A DNA stretch of 44,393 nt. It comes from Calothrix sp. HK-06. Lineage in GTDB: Bacteria > Cyanobacteriota > Cyanobacteriia > Cyanobacteriales > Nostocaceae. Positions 1 to 9,007 of this stretch are shown in pieces. Position numbers and translations under genes: made by a program. Numbering within the stretch: the first letter of the stretch is position 1; every line of letters starts with the position of its first letter. The notes beneath the pieces were generated by a model that ran no database searches, was not told where the DNA came from, and saw nothing but the letters and a program-made list of their open reading frames with translations. The stretch is taken from the NCBI RefSeq assembly GCF_001904745.1, contig NZ_MRCD01000075.1:1-44393 (forward strand), read 5' to 3'.

Positions 1-688
1 GCTGCATCAACCCATGTAAAACTATAATACTTACACTTTGAATTTGCCTACTAAATGATTTATTTATTTCATTTATAAAAATATCTATACTAGGCTTTTC
101 TAAGCTGAGTAACTGAGATTTTACATTAGTTATATCCTGAGCAAATAAATTATTCCATCGATTAATTTTATTTTGAAACTCTGTTTCAGCCGTCTTTTCA
201 TTAAAAGATGCATTGATGTTAACAGATGTAAATGCTTGAACAATATTTTCGTATTTTAAATAAAGAATCTTAAAACCTTTTGATTCTAATTGCTCAAGAG
301 CGCCTTTGGTAAAAACTCCTGCTAAAATAACACCTAAGAAAGGGTTGAGATTACTATAAGTTTCCGATAAAGGAATTAAGGCACTTTCAATTTCTTGTGC
401 TTTGTTTCGGGAATGCTTAGTATAACGGCGCCATGCTGTTTCAATAAACGCTACGGGAAGTCCACGGGTATCTTCATTTCCACCTCTTTCTAATACATAG
501 TCAAGGTCATGAAAATTACCATACCTATCTTGCCAAGATACCTTTTTACTGGTTCGTGCTTTACGTTTTTTCTGATAATCTAAATAAAAGCCATGTTCAT
601 TGGCAACTTCTTGAAGTGTTTCCCGAATAAACTCTTGAATAAGATTTCCAATAGTTTGCCCCCATTTATGAGAATATGATTCTGCCAT
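1..688 (-). CDS. Type II restriction endonuclease-like protein (partial, runs off left edge)
   Basis: An open frame of 229 codons starts at ATG 688-686 and stays open to base 1, so the C-terminus is outside the window. It begins MAESYSHKWGQTIGN. Residues 61-91 hold D61-x-D63-Y-V-L-E67, then LPVAFIETAWRRYTKHS with E83, which I read as a PD-(D/E)XK-like core (D63 ... E83-x-A85). The usual lysine is replaced by alanine, with K91 nearby. It lies 12 bases downstream of a DNA methyltransferase on the same strand, which supports the nuclease half of a restriction-modification operon. The recognition site cannot be told from sequence. One GGCGCC lies inside the gene near 427. The role is inferred from context and motif; the exact family is not certain. 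Confidence 0.68.
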   Translation of the reverse strand, partial: MAESYSHKWGQTIGNLIQEFIRETLQEVANEHGFYLDYQKKRKARTSKKVSWQDRYGNFHDLDYVLERGGNEDTRGLPVAFIETAWRRYTKHSRNKAQEIESALIPLSETYSNLNPFLGVILAGVFTKGALEQLESKGFKILYLKYENIVQAFTSVNINASFNEKTAETEFQNKINRWNNLFAQDITNVKSQLLSLEKPSIDIFINEINKSFSRQIQSVSIIVLHGLMQ

Positions 689-700
689 ATTTGTTTATAG

Positions 701-1951
701 TTAACCCTCAACCCACAAATAACCTTCACAAAGAGGAACTTGATGTTTACGATTTTTCCATTTCACATTACGGTCACGAATTTTTTCAAATTCAAAGCAT
801 TTAAACCCTGCTGACTGTGCTAATAATCCTAACCATACAATTACTGGAACATAAATACCATAAGGTGCTGAATCTCCAATCACAAAACAAATCTTTGCAG
901 GTGATTGACAAACTCTACGCAATGCTATCCAAACTTTAGCCATATCTAAAAAATAGCAAGCAATCATTAAATGATAATTCTTTTTGCCACCATGTAATAG
1001 TCTTTCTTGAGATAATTTATAGCAAATTTCTGTAATCGCTGGTTGAATTGCGGCTAATTCCGGCGCCGCTAATACTTCATCTAAGTTAACATTTTTGGAT
1101 GTTACATGTTGTGAACATGAGCGAATTAAATATTGTCGTACAGCAGTTTGTAAATCACTCCAACCAGAAATTTCGTGTAAAAAGCACATTTCTAACCTTG
1201 TTGCATCTGCATAATCATAGTTATTTGCATAAGGTGGTGAGGTAATGACTAAATTAAATTTATTATCAGGTATTCCTTGACAGTAGCGCGCGTCTGACTG
1301 AATAATTTTTGCTGTTACAGATGCGCTATTTTTGGTAATCCTCATGTCAGAGGCAACAGTTTCTGCCATTAATGTAAATGCTACGGTTGGTTCTAAGTAA
1401 GATTGCTTGCTTTTATTTGGTAAAACGTATTGCCAAGGAGCAGTACCAACATGAGAAACATGACGAAGAATAGCTACAAGTGTTAACCAAGCTAACTCTG
1501 ATTGAGGAGAATTATTTGCTAGCTCTAGACAGGCTTTTTGTAATTTATCTAAACATTCTAACGAAGAATCCTTAAAACATTCACGAATTAATTTTGGATA
1601 GCTTTCTACGCTGCCTTGTATATTATCAGCTACTTTTATAATTTTCTGTATATGTTCTTTGTAACTCTCTACATCAGTTTTATATAACAACTTCGCTTTT
1701 GCTACACGCGCGATAAAAGGATGAGCTTCAAAACCATAACATTCTACTCCTAGTTTTTCACATGCGATTAACGTTGTTCCAGAACCCGCAAATGGGTCTA
1801 GTACAGTAACATTTCCTTGCTGAAGAGATTGAGAAACTAAATTCTCAACCCACATTGCCGAAAATCCTGCACTATATCTAAACCAGCGGTGAACTGGTAA
1901 TCTCATATTATCAGCAAACGTTGAAGAGGTGTTTATAAGAGTTGTAACCAT
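701..1951 (-). CDS. Site-specific DNA methyltransferase, TSPPY type (N4-cytosine or N6-adenine)
   Basis: A 416-residue class I methyltransferase. The SAM-binding motif I is DPFAGSGT at residues 52-59, with acidic motif II near FEAHPF (74-79). Catalytic motif IV is TSPPY at 237-241, the S-P-P-Y form most often seen in N4-cytosine enzymes but also in some adenine ones. Motif I precedes motif IV with about 180 residues between, so the target-recognition region may lie between them. The N-terminal stretch MRLPVHRWFRYSAGFSA is a typical lead-in for this group. It is followed by the restriction nuclease 12 bases downstream and preceded by a decayed gene whose frame runs into its start. It should protect host sites from the nuclease. 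Specificity is not predictable here. Confidence 0.9.
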   Translation of the reverse strand: MVTTLINTSSTFADNMRLPVHRWFRYSAGFSAMWVENLVSQSLQQGNVTVLDPFAGSGTTLIACEKLGVECYGFEAHPFIARVAKAKLLYKTDVESYKEHIQKIIKVADNIQGSVESYPKLIRECFKDSSLECLDKLQKACLELANNSPQSELAWLTLVAILRHVSHVGTAPWQYVLPNKSKQSYLEPTVAFTLMAETVASDMRITKNSASVTAKIIQSDARYCQGIPDNKFNLVITSPPYANNYDYADATRLEMCFLHEISGWSDLQTAVRQYLIRSCSQHVTSKNVNLDEVLAAPELAAIQPAITEICYKLSQERLLHGGKKNYHLMIACYFLDMAKVWIALRRVCQSPAKICFVIGDSAPYGIYVPVIVWLGLLAQSAGFKCFEFEKIRDRNVKWKNRKHQVPLCEGYLWVEG

Positions 1952-2165
1952 GCCATTAAACTTGTACTAATTGTTTGATAAACTTTAATATTTGTAATAC
2001 CCTGTATAGTCCATTTTCTATCTAAACATTGTTTTTCGTATTCGTTTAATTCAGGTAAATCAAGTTGCCACTCTGGAAAAAAGATAGCGTTTTAACCTGC
2101 ACTAAGTTAAATTTTTCTTCTACTTCATACAATGATAAATCACTTGCTTGGGTTGTTTTAAGCAT
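1933..2165 (-). pseudogene. Remnant of an R-M-associated protein, frameshifted
   Basis: From ATG 2165 the frame reads MLKTTQASDLSLYEVEEKFN and then runs to an early stop after a frame change near 2075-2095. In a second frame it continues FFPEWQLDLPELNEYEKQ and then LDRKWTIQGITNI before ending at a stop (1935-1933) just inside the methyltransferase start. The pattern FFPEWQ...LPEL..EKQ.LDR recalls the N-terminal segment of cyanobacterial proteins that carry a PD-(D/E)XK nuclease domain. That is recollection, not a search result. The piece is too short to be a whole protein, so I read it as the 5' remnant of a lost gene of the restriction locus, later joined to the methyltransferase. Confidence 0.55.
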
Positions 2166-2352
2166 TTTAGTTGTGTAAGTTAAGGCCTGGTATTATTATA
2201 AAACATTAGTACTTTATTTTTTCGTTTTGATTATAGATCGCAAATGCAACCTCTCTTGCCTCTGTTTCTCTATGTCTCTGTGGTAAATTAAATAACCAGA
2301 TGCTTTACTGTGTTCAGCATGACATGGAAAGATACTTTTAAACAGCTAATTT

Positions 2353-3189
2353 ATGAAAATTCAACGATTTGAGGACGCGCGTCAATTTTACCAACAAGTA
2401 AAAGATTACTTGTTGCAACAAGAAGCTATGCATAATCTACAGTTGGGAATATGCAATCGGCTTATTAACGACCCCGACTATTATCCTTCACAAAGCTATT
2501 TTGCAACCGTTGTTAATGAAAGTGAAGTTATTGGAGTTATTATGCGTACTCCCCCCTCTCCTTTAATAGTATCCCTAATGCCAACTACTGATATCATGCC
2601 TTTAATTGTTGCCGATGTGTATGATTATTATCAATCGCTACCAGGGGTAAACGGGCCAATTATTGAATCACAAGCATTTGCTCACGCTTGGTGTAAATTT
2701 ACTGGCAATAAATACAACATTAAAATAGCTACGCGCGTATACCAGCTAGAACAGGTTAAAACACAAATTCCCACTCAAGGAGAATTACGTTTAGCAACAA
2801 CTGCTGAAAGAGAACTACTTAAAATTTGGTACGAAGCATTTTGTTACGAAGCATTAGGAAAAATAGATGTTCCTGCTGACACATGGTTAGAAAGACAGTT
2901 AAGCCAAAATAATGCTTATTTTTGGTACGATAAAATACCTGTTTCTATGGCTTGTCGTACCCGTTCTACACCAAATGGTAGAGCAATTAGCATGGTTTAC
3001 ACACCACCAGAATATCGCCGCCAAGGTTATAGTTCTAATTGTGTTGCTGCTCTAAGTCAGGAATTGCTCAACCAAGGTTATAAATACTGCTTTTTATTTG
3101 CAGATATTGATAATTCTACATCAAACCATATTTATCAAGAAATTGGTTATCAAGCAGTTGGTGAATGGCAAGAGTACAGCTTAAGTTGA
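2353..3189 (+). CDS. GNAT family N-acetyltransferase
   Basis: A 278-residue protein. The C-terminal half (about 145-275) is a GNAT fold: the acetyl-CoA pyrophosphate loop is seen as YTPPEYRRQGYSS (216-228, R-R-Q-G-Y), preceded by the beta-4 strand AISMVYT and followed by a helix and FLFADIDNSTSNHIYQEIGY, the usual strand-helix of beta-6/7. The N-terminal 140 residues are a second, degenerate GNAT-like or substrate domain, a two-part arrangement common in this family. The substrate is unknown. Its last 9 bases overlap the convergent universal-stress gene. It contains no GGCGCC hexamer, unlike most longer genes here, which could mean more recent arrival. Confidence 0.85.
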   Translation: MKIQRFEDARQFYQQVKDYLLQQEAMHNLQLGICNRLINDPDYYPSQSYFATVVNESEVIGVIMRTPPSPLIVSLMPTTDIMPLIVADVYDYYQSLPGVNGPIIESQAFAHAWCKFTGNKYNIKIATRVYQLEQVKTQIPTQGELRLATTAERELLKIWYEAFCYEALGKIDVPADTWLERQLSQNNAYFWYDKIPVSMACRTRSTPNGRAISMVYTPPEYRRQGYSSNCVAALSQELLNQGYKYCFLFADIDNSTSNHIYQEIGYQAVGEWQEYSLS

Positions 3190-3702
3190 TAAAAGCTGGT
3201 TAATAGCGAATTGAGATGTTGGTTTTAGCTTTGGGGTTTCTCCTTGCACAATTAACACTGAGCAAGAAGCGTTACATAAAACATAATTACTAGTTGAACC
3301 GAGATTAAACTTACATGAGTCACTACGTCCAACTAGAATTAAGTCAGCATCCCAGCTATAAGCAATTTCGCAAATAGTTTTTCCTGGGTCGCCTAGATTT
3401 TGTGCTACTTCGACGCTGATGCCTAATTCAGTTGCTTTTTGACAAAGTTGATATAAATAATTTAAACCTTTTTCTGTTAATGATTCCCATGCTCGTATGT
3501 AGTAGTCAATATTATGCATGTTAACGGGATACAAATTGTCAGAACAAGTTTTTGTTGAATTTAGGTAACTGACATCGAATGGAGAAAGAACGTTAAGAAG
3601 CATTAAATGGGCGCCTGTTGATTTTGCCATAAATAGAGCTTCTTCAAAGACTTTTTCACTGATTGGTGAGTTGTTGACTGCTACCAAAATTCGATAGAAC
3701 AT
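3181..3702 (-). CDS. Universal stress protein (UspA family)
   Basis: A 173-residue UspA-fold protein. The N-terminus MFYRILVAVNNSPISEKVFEEA is the usual first strand and helix with the D/N of the nucleotide pocket. The C-terminal segment DADLILVGRSDSCKFNLGST-SNYV-LCNASCSVLIVQ matches the family, but the ATP loop G-x2-G-x9-G-S/T is altered: the second glycine is aspartate and the loop is shortened. ATP binding is therefore doubtful. A roughly 25-residue insert (about 45-70) follows the second strand, as in several cyanobacterial Usp proteins. It converges on and slightly overlaps the GNAT gene. It may be transcribed after PEP synthase, but a palindrome lies between them. Confidence 0.88.
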   Translation of the reverse strand: MFYRILVAVNNSPISEKVFEEALFMAKSTGAHLMLLNVLSPFDVSYLNSTKTCSDNLYPVNMHNIDYYIRAWESLTEKGLNYLYQLCQKATELGISVEVAQNLGDPGKTICEIAYSWDADLILVGRSDSCKFNLGSTSNYVLCNASCSVLIVQGETPKLKPTSQFAINQLLST

Positions 3703-3747
3703 AAAAATTCCTAGGTATTTTAAATGATTTTTGAAAATCGCGTGTTC

Positions 3748-3773
3748 TAGAGACGCGATTAATCGCGTCTCTA
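3748..3773. repeat. 26-bp perfect palindrome, GTAGAGAC family
   Basis: A perfect inverted repeat with outer arms TAGAGAC/GTCTCTA and inner GCGATT/AATCGC. It lies in the 80-base gap between the PEP synthase stop and the UspA start. The same sequence recurs at 18117-18148, and relatives with the same outer arms but a different core lie at 14773-14802 and 21831-21859. It could form a hairpin and act as a terminator for PEP synthase. Confidence 0.85.
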
Positions 3774-3782
3774 CATTATTGT

Positions 3783-6248
3783 TTATGCAATTGAAGATAC
3801 TTCTAATAGGGTTTTGAGAACAGAATCAGGGTTGAGACTGATTGAATCTATTCCTTCGGTAATTAAGAAACGCGCGAATTCTGGATAATCGCTCGGCGCC
3901 TGTCCACAAATACCTATTTTGCTTCCGTGTTTCTTGATTGTGTGAATGGCTGAAGCAATCATTTTTTTGACGGCTTCGTTACGTTCGTCAAATAAGTGCG
4001 CTACTAATTCAGAGTCTCTATCTAGTCCTAATATTAATTGCGTTAAGTCGTTAGAACCTATTGAAAAACCATCGAATATTTGGCTGAATTCTGAGGCAAG
4101 TATTATATTACTCGGTAATTCGCACATCACGTAGATTTGCAAGTTGTTTTGTCCCCGCACTAACCCATTCTTCGCCATTTCCGCAAGTACACGGCGCCCT
4201 TCTTCGGGTGTTCGACAAAATGGCACCATTAAAATGACGTTTGTTAAACCCATTTCATCGCGAACTTTTTTCATTGCTTGGCATTCTAGTGCAAATGCTT
4301 CGCGATAACGTTCGTCGTAATAACGTGATGCACCACGCCACCCTAGCATTGGGTTTTCTTCTTGAGGCTCAAATTGTTTACCTCCTAGTAGGTTGGCATA
4401 TTCGTTGCTTTTGAAGTCACTTAAACGCACAATTACTGTTTTTGGATAAAATGCTGCCGCAATAGTACTAATACCCTGAGCAAGTTTATCAACAAAAAAT
4501 ATAGCTTTGTTTTCGTACTGTGGTGTTAATTCTGCAATTTTATACTTCGCGAGTTCGTCTTCTAACTCGTCATAATGAATCAAAGCTAGTGGATGCGCTT
4601 TAATGTGGTTGGCAATAATGAATTCCATTCGCGCCAAACCTACACCATCATTAGGTATTGCACTCACACCAAATGCTTCTTCTGGATTGCCCACATTCAT
4701 CATAATTTTAGTACGTGTACGAGGCAATTTTTCTAATGAAATATCTTGAACTTGATAGGATAATAATCCTTGATAGACTTTTCCTGTTTCTCCTTCTGCA
4801 CAAGATATTGTAATTTCTTGTCCTGTTTTTATTCGCTTCGTCGCATCCCCAGTCCCTACTATAGCTGGAATACCCATTTCTCTGGCAATAATTGCTGCAT
4901 GGCAAACGCGACCACCCGTATTTGTAACGATGGCGCCTGCCTTCTTCATTATAGGCTCCCAATCTGGGTCTGTACGATTTGTGACTAGTACTTCTCCCGG
5001 TTGAAATTCATGAATTTGGCGAGTGTCTAATATTACTCTGGCTTTGCCTTGTCCAATCATTTCACCAACGCTACGTCCTGTAACTATAACCTCACCTTTT
5101 TTTTGTAGGTGGTAAGTACGAAGAACGTTTTTAATTTTTTGCGACTGTACAGTCTCTGGACGTGCTTGCAATATAAATAATTCGTTCGTTATACCGTCTT
5201 TTGCCCATTCAATATCCATTGGTGTGTAAACACCACGCACTTGAGAATAGTGTTCTTCTATTAAACATGCCCAGTGCGCTAGCTGGAGAATTTCGGCATC
5301 AAGAAGGGCAAATTGTTGGCGCTCATAATGCGACACTGAAAGATTTTTAGTTTGTTTGGAACCACCTGTGTCATAAACCATTTTTATCTCTTTGGTTCCC
5401 AAACGTTTATTTAGAATTGGCCGATATCCTTGTTTTAATGTTGGTTTAAATACTAAGTACTCATCTGGATTTACGGCGCCTTGAACTACAGTTTCACCCA
5501 AACCGTAAGCAGCGGTAATAAGTGCAGCATCTTTAAAACCTGTTTCGGTATCAATAGAGAACATTACACCAGATGCTGCTAAGTCAGAACGCACCATTTT
5601 TTGCACACCAACAGAAAGTGCCACGCTCAAATGGTCGAATCCTTTGATTTGACGATAAGAAATTGCACGGTCGGTAAATATAGATGCGAAGCATTTGTGA
5701 CAAGCTTCGAGTACCGTTGATAACCCATGAACATTTAAATAAGTTTCTTGCTGTCCGGCAAAACTAGCATCGGGTAAATCTTCCGCAGTCGCACTTGAAC
5801 GAACTGCAACATCTATATCAGTTCCATATTTCTGACATAGTTGGTAATACCCTTGAGCAATTGCATTCTCCAAATCTTGAGGAAATGGGGTAGAGAGCAT
5901 TAATGTCCGTGCTTGTTTACCTACAGAACGCAAGTTATTTATATCTTCTACATTTAAATCAGCAAAAATTGAGCGCAGTTTGTTCTCTAAACCAGCACTT
6001 TTAATAAAGTGACGGTAAGCATGGGCAGTAGTTGCAAAACCTGTAGGAACCTTGACTCCTTTTTTGGCTAGTTGTTGAATCATTTCTCCTAATGAAGCAT
6101 TTTTACCACCAACCACATCTATATCTTGAATCGTAACTGCTTCAAAAGGCAGTACTAATGACTCTTTAATATTCAAATCTGTTTGTAAATCAAATTCCAG
6201 CATATTTAAAATGTCCTTCCACGCTTGCTTCAGGGACTTATTACCCAA
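3783..6248 (-). CDS. ppsA: Phosphoenolpyruvate synthase
   Basis: An 821-residue PEP synthase (pyruvate, water dikinase, EC 2.7.9.2), which makes PEP from pyruvate and ATP with release of AMP and phosphate. The N-terminal ATP-grasp-like domain holds VGGKNASLGEM (46-56), VAVRSSATAEDLP (148-159) and SFAGQQETYLN. The mobile phosphohistidine domain holds GGRVCHAAIIAREMGIPA with the catalytic His at 450. The C-terminal TIM barrel ends with GICGQAPSD, whose Cys781 is the active-site acid. All domains are present and the length is close to the E. coli enzyme (792). The N-terminus is about 20 residues longer; Met16 is an alternative start. It provides gluconeogenic flux from pyruvate. Confidence 0.96.
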   Translation of the reverse strand: MGNKSLKQAWKDILNMLEFDLQTDLNIKESLVLPFEAVTIQDIDVVGGKNASLGEMIQQLAKKGVKVPTGFATTAHAYRHFIKSAGLENKLRSIFADLNVEDINNLRSVGKQARTLMLSTPFPQDLENAIAQGYYQLCQKYGTDIDVAVRSSATAEDLPDASFAGQQETYLNVHGLSTVLEACHKCFASIFTDRAISYRQIKGFDHLSVALSVGVQKMVRSDLAASGVMFSIDTETGFKDAALITAAYGLGETVVQGAVNPDEYLVFKPTLKQGYRPILNKRLGTKEIKMVYDTGGSKQTKNLSVSHYERQQFALLDAEILQLAHWACLIEEHYSQVRGVYTPMDIEWAKDGITNELFILQARPETVQSQKIKNVLRTYHLQKKGEVIVTGRSVGEMIGQGKARVILDTRQIHEFQPGEVLVTNRTDPDWEPIMKKAGAIVTNTGGRVCHAAIIAREMGIPAIVGTGDATKRIKTGQEITISCAEGETGKVYQGLLSYQVQDISLEKLPRTRTKIMMNVGNPEEAFGVSAIPNDGVGLARMEFIIANHIKAHPLALIHYDELEDELAKYKIAELTPQYENKAIFFVDKLAQGISTIAAAFYPKTVIVRLSDFKSNEYANLLGGKQFEPQEENPMLGWRGASRYYDERYREAFALECQAMKKVRDEMGLTNVILMVPFCRTPEEGRRVLAEMAKNGLVRGQNNLQIYVMCELPSNIILASEFSQIFDGFSIGSNDLTQLILGLDRDSELVAHLFDERNEAVKKMIASAIHTIKKHGSKIGICGQAPSDYPEFARFLITEGIDSISLNPDSVLKTLLEVSSIA

Positions 6249-6491
6249 TTCGCTTTCGCTTTTTGGCTATATACCCAAATCATTTAGACCCCATGTCTTA
6301 ATTTATAGCCATATAATTTGAGGAAATTGTGAGCATCGATTTTTAATTCATATTAGACGTGATTAATCGCAGGCGCCTATTATTAATGAATAATTACTTA
6401 TATTACGATATGTTGCGAAAAGTAATCTTCTTCACAAGTTTCTCATATTTGGAAAATATGTTGAAATCAGATTATGACTGGGTGCCACACT

Positions 6492-6695
6492 ATGAATTAT
6501 TGTCCTTGCTGTTCTCACATCTTACTGCGTCACATTCGCTCCTCACACATTTATTGGTTCTGCCGTAATTGTTGGCAAACTATGCCAGTGCTAGAAGAAG
6601 ATATTTCGTATCTTTCTCATCGAGTAACAATTTTTGAATCTCACCCTTGTATCCACATCAGAGATAAGCAATGGGAGATTTATCACGCAGTATAA
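6492..6695 (+). CDS. Small zinc-ribbon protein
   Basis: A 67-residue protein starting at ATG 6492; the frame is open from 6474 but the downstream Met fits better. It begins MNYCPCCSHILLRHI, followed by YWFCRNCWQTMP. Cys4-x2-Cys7 and Cys24-x2-Cys27 make a four-cysteine zinc ribbon. Short proteins of the type CPCCS..LLRH...YWFC..CWQ.MP are, as I recall, common in filamentous cyanobacteria and are of unknown function. The rest (about 35-67) is polar with histidines. It stands alone between PEP synthase and the DUF4126 gene. Function is unknown; binding of metal and nucleic acid or protein is a guess from the fold. Confidence 0.65.
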   Translation: MNYCPCCSHILLRHIRSSHIYWFCRNCWQTMPVLEEDISYLSHRVTIFESHPCIHIRDKQWEIYHAV

Positions 6696-6843
6696 ATCCT
6701 ATTTTTCAAGGCTAGATGTAACATCCGTTTCAATTACCAAGTTTCACAGTTGACATTTTTGATTTCGTGTGAGTGTAATTGTGACAAATTTGGGTAAGTT
6801 TAAATCAATCCCTCGATTTAAATAAATTGCAACTGATGCGATT

Positions 6844-7389
6844 ATGATTGAAGTTCTAGCCGCACTATCTGCTTCTGCGGCAGCAGGAATCAGAACTGCC
6901 TTACCTTTACTGTTCGTGGGGTTATTGCAGGGTCATAGTCTGTGGTCACAAGTCCCAGTTTTATCGCGAATTTCTTCGCCACTTTTATTTGGTGCTTTGA
7001 CTAGTTTATCGATTATAGAAGTACTTGCGTCTAAAAGATTAACAGGACAAAGGGTGCTGCAAATACTTCAACTGATATTTAGCCCAATTGTAGGCGCCAT
7101 TATGGGGTTAGCTTGTGCAAATGTTACAGAAACTCCGCAGTGGTTAGTAGTGTTATTTAGTGCCAGCTTGGCATTAGTTCTCAAACTCGTGCAAGTGGGT
7201 TGGTTTTTTCGGTTGCAAGGGTTACCCACATGGGCAGTTTTTATTCAAGACTTCTTATGTGTCATCTTAGTAGTTTTTGCTTGTAATGCTCCTTGGCAGG
7301 GCGGTTTAATTGCTTTGTTACTACTATGGTTTGCGATTCGTAGCGGTACAAGTTGGTACAATTGGTATCGCTATACACCTCGTCCGTAA
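6844..7389 (+). CDS. DUF4126 family membrane protein
   Basis: A 181-residue integral membrane protein with about five hydrophobic helices. The start MIEVLAALSASAAAGIRTALPLL and the glycine/alanine-rich helix SPIVGAIMGLACANVTET resemble the DUF4126 family, which has no assigned function. There is no signal peptide beyond the first membrane segment and no catalytic motif. It is a single gene converging on ferrochelatase, with a repeat-rich gap between them. The start at 6844 is the only good one; no strong ribosome-binding site is seen. Confidence 0.75.
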   Translation: MIEVLAALSASAAAGIRTALPLLFVGLLQGHSLWSQVPVLSRISSPLLFGALTSLSIIEVLASKRLTGQRVLQILQLIFSPIVGAIMGLACANVTETPQWLVVLFSASLALVLKLVQVGWFFRLQGLPTWAVFIQDFLCVILVVFACNAPWQGGLIALLLLWFAIRSGTSWYNWYRYTPRP

Positions 7390-7410
7390 TTACTTTTTCT
7401 CTCTTGTCTT

Positions 7411-7470
7411 GTGAGGTGGGCATCTTTGCCCGCCCAATAATGTGAACGGGCAAGGATGATCATTCCACAA
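7411..7470. repeat. GGGCA/TGCCC hairpin repeat between convergent genes
   Basis: Contains GGGCA-tctt-TGCCC and a degenerate second copy beginning AACGGGCAAGGATG and ending TTCCACAAG. A cleaner copy of this family (AACGGGCA-agaa-TGCCCGTT followed by CCACAA) lies at 28923-28942. It sits between the convergent DUF4126 and hemH genes and may end both transcripts. Confidence 0.6.
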
Positions 7471-7516
7471 GCCCATTCTACAAGATTTTTAATATAATGC
7501 TAGGTTAGCACCCAAC

Positions 7517-8686
7517 CTACTGTAAGATGCCGATGAAGTGGAGTAAACCGCGACCTGTTATCATTTCTACTACTAGGGCGATAAATCCAAGCATTGCAAT
7601 TCTACCGTTCCAAACCTCAGCACTTGTTGTAATTCCCCATTGCCATTGTTCTTGAGGATACATTTTTATGCGCTTCTTCATTTGCGTGACTTGTGATAAG
7701 TCAAGATTTGGAGATTTTAGCGCGTTAACAACTAAGTCAGCTAATGCACGAATAAATGTTGGATGTGTATTTAACGCTGGAACACGACGGAAGTTGTGTA
7801 TTCCCGCTTCAAGAGCAAGCTCACGATATTCTATATCGATTTCTTGGAGTGTCTCAATATGTTCGGATACAAAGCTAATTGGTACAACTACTAAATTCTG
7901 AATACCTTTGGCACCTAATTCCTGAATTGCATCTTCTGTATAAGGTTGTAACCATTCTACTGGACCTACACGACTTTGATAAGCTAACGTGTGAGCATTG
8001 GGACGGTTGAGAGTACGCATTATTAATTCGGTACATTCCTCTATTTCTTGCTGGTAGGGGTCACCTGCTTCTTCAACGTAACTCTTTGGTACACCGTGTG
8101 CGCTAAAAAAGATATGTGCTTGTGAGGGGTTTGGCAGTTGGTCAAGTTCTTGCGCGATAAGGTCTGCCATTGCCTTCAAATATCCAGGTTGCTTGTACCA
8201 AGATGGAATGACAGTATACTCGATTTGTTGAAGCTTAGGGTCTGTTTTCCACATCTGTTCAAGTAAGCGGAAACTAGAACCACTGGTACTAATGGAAAAC
8301 TGCGGGTACAAAGGGAGAATAACTAACTTTTCTATCTCTGTATCGTGTGTCAAACTAGCTACTGCTTCTTCTGTATACGGATGCCAATAGCGCATTCCTA
8401 CGTATATTTCAGCATCTTCCCCCAAAGTTTGCAGTTCTTGTTTAAGAGCTTCACCTTGAGCTTCGGTTATTTGCCGCAGTGGTGAACCTCCACCAATTTG
8501 TTTGTAATTTTCTTGCGAGGTTTTTGTACGTCGTGAAGCAATAAACCATGCCAAAGGTTTTTGCAACCAACGAAACGGTAGGCGAATAATCTCTGGATCT
8601 GAAAATAAATTGTACAAGAATGGCCCTACGTCATCCAGCTTGTCTGGACCACCGAGATTTAGCAGTAATACGCCTACACGACCCAT
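7517..8686 (-). CDS. hemH: Ferrochelatase with C-terminal CAB/Hlip-like helix
   Basis: A 389-residue ferrochelatase (EC 4.98.1.1), which inserts Fe2+ into protoporphyrin IX as the last step of haem synthesis. The start [14 protein letters not shown] is canonical. The catalytic His is H197 in [11 protein letters not shown], and the conserved Glu is E278 in [10 protein letters not shown]. After the catalytic core and a linker near 325-345, residues 353-380 ([20 protein letters not shown]) form the chlorophyll-a/b-binding-like transmembrane helix with the E..N.R..M motif. This is the hallmark of cyanobacterial and plastid ferrochelatases and links haem output to chlorophyll status. It is monocistronic by spacing. 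The tail after the helix is short ([12 protein letters not shown]). Confidence 0.97.
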   Translation of the reverse strand: MGRVGVLLLNLGGPDKLDDVGPFLYNLFSDPEIIRLPFRWLQKPLAWFIASRRTKTSQENYKQIGGGSPLRQITEAQGEALKQELQTLGEDAEIYVGMRYWHPYTEEAVASLTHDTEIEKLVILPLYPQFSISTSGSSFRLLEQMWKTDPKLQQIEYTVIPSWYKQPGYLKAMADLIAQELDQLPNPSQAHIFFSAHGVPKSYVEEAGDPYQQEIEECTELIMRTLNRPNAHTLAYQSRVGPVEWLQPYTEDAIQELGAKGIQNLVVVPISFVSEHIETLQEIDIEYRELALEAGIHNFRRVPALNTHPTFIRALADLVVNALKSPNLDLSQVTQMKKRIKMYPQEQWQWGITTSAEVWNGRIAMLGFIALVVEMITGRGLLHFIGILQ

Positions 8687-8940
8687 AGCAGTTACTTTCT
8701 CCCAAGCACTTATCTAGTTTTTTTACTAATAATAGCAATATATCTTTACTTAATATATAGTTTATTTGTGAACTTTGATGCAACTATTTTAAAAATTTTT
8801 GCAATAAGTTACCCTGTGCAACAGCAACTCCAAACCCACGTACACGCTTCCATGATTCTGTTCGCACTATCGGGTAGCGCCAGTCACCTCAATTATAAAG
8901 TTTCTTAGCAACGCTTAACAATATGCTCATATATTAATCT

Positions 8941-9007
8941 AGAAACCCGGTTTCTATGCATAATCGTTATTTTTATTACAATATATCAACGAAGAAACCG
9001 GGCTTCT
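8941..9007. repeat. 67-bp double-palindrome element, copy 1 (AGAAACCCGGTTTCT)
   Basis: Two 15-base palindromes, AGAAACCCGGTTTCT (8941-8955) and AGAAACCGGGCTTCT (8993-9007), flank a 37-base A+T-rich centre. The copy at 15384-15450 has the same length and a closely similar centre (ATGCA.AATC.TTATTTT). The copy at 24259-24324 is the same element inverted. The 3' end of the hydroxyacid dehydrogenase gene, including its stop codon (8976-8978), lies inside this element. Confidence 0.85.

Noticed and set aside
4708-4988. Open frames on both strands within PEP synthase
   Set aside because: They lie wholly inside a well-supported gene in other frames and have odd Cys/Arg/Ser-rich composition.
6359-6568. 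Open frame of 69 codons overlapping the zinc-ribbon gene
   Set aside because: Different frame from the convincing Cys4 protein, low-complexity hydrophobic sequence and no recognisable domain.
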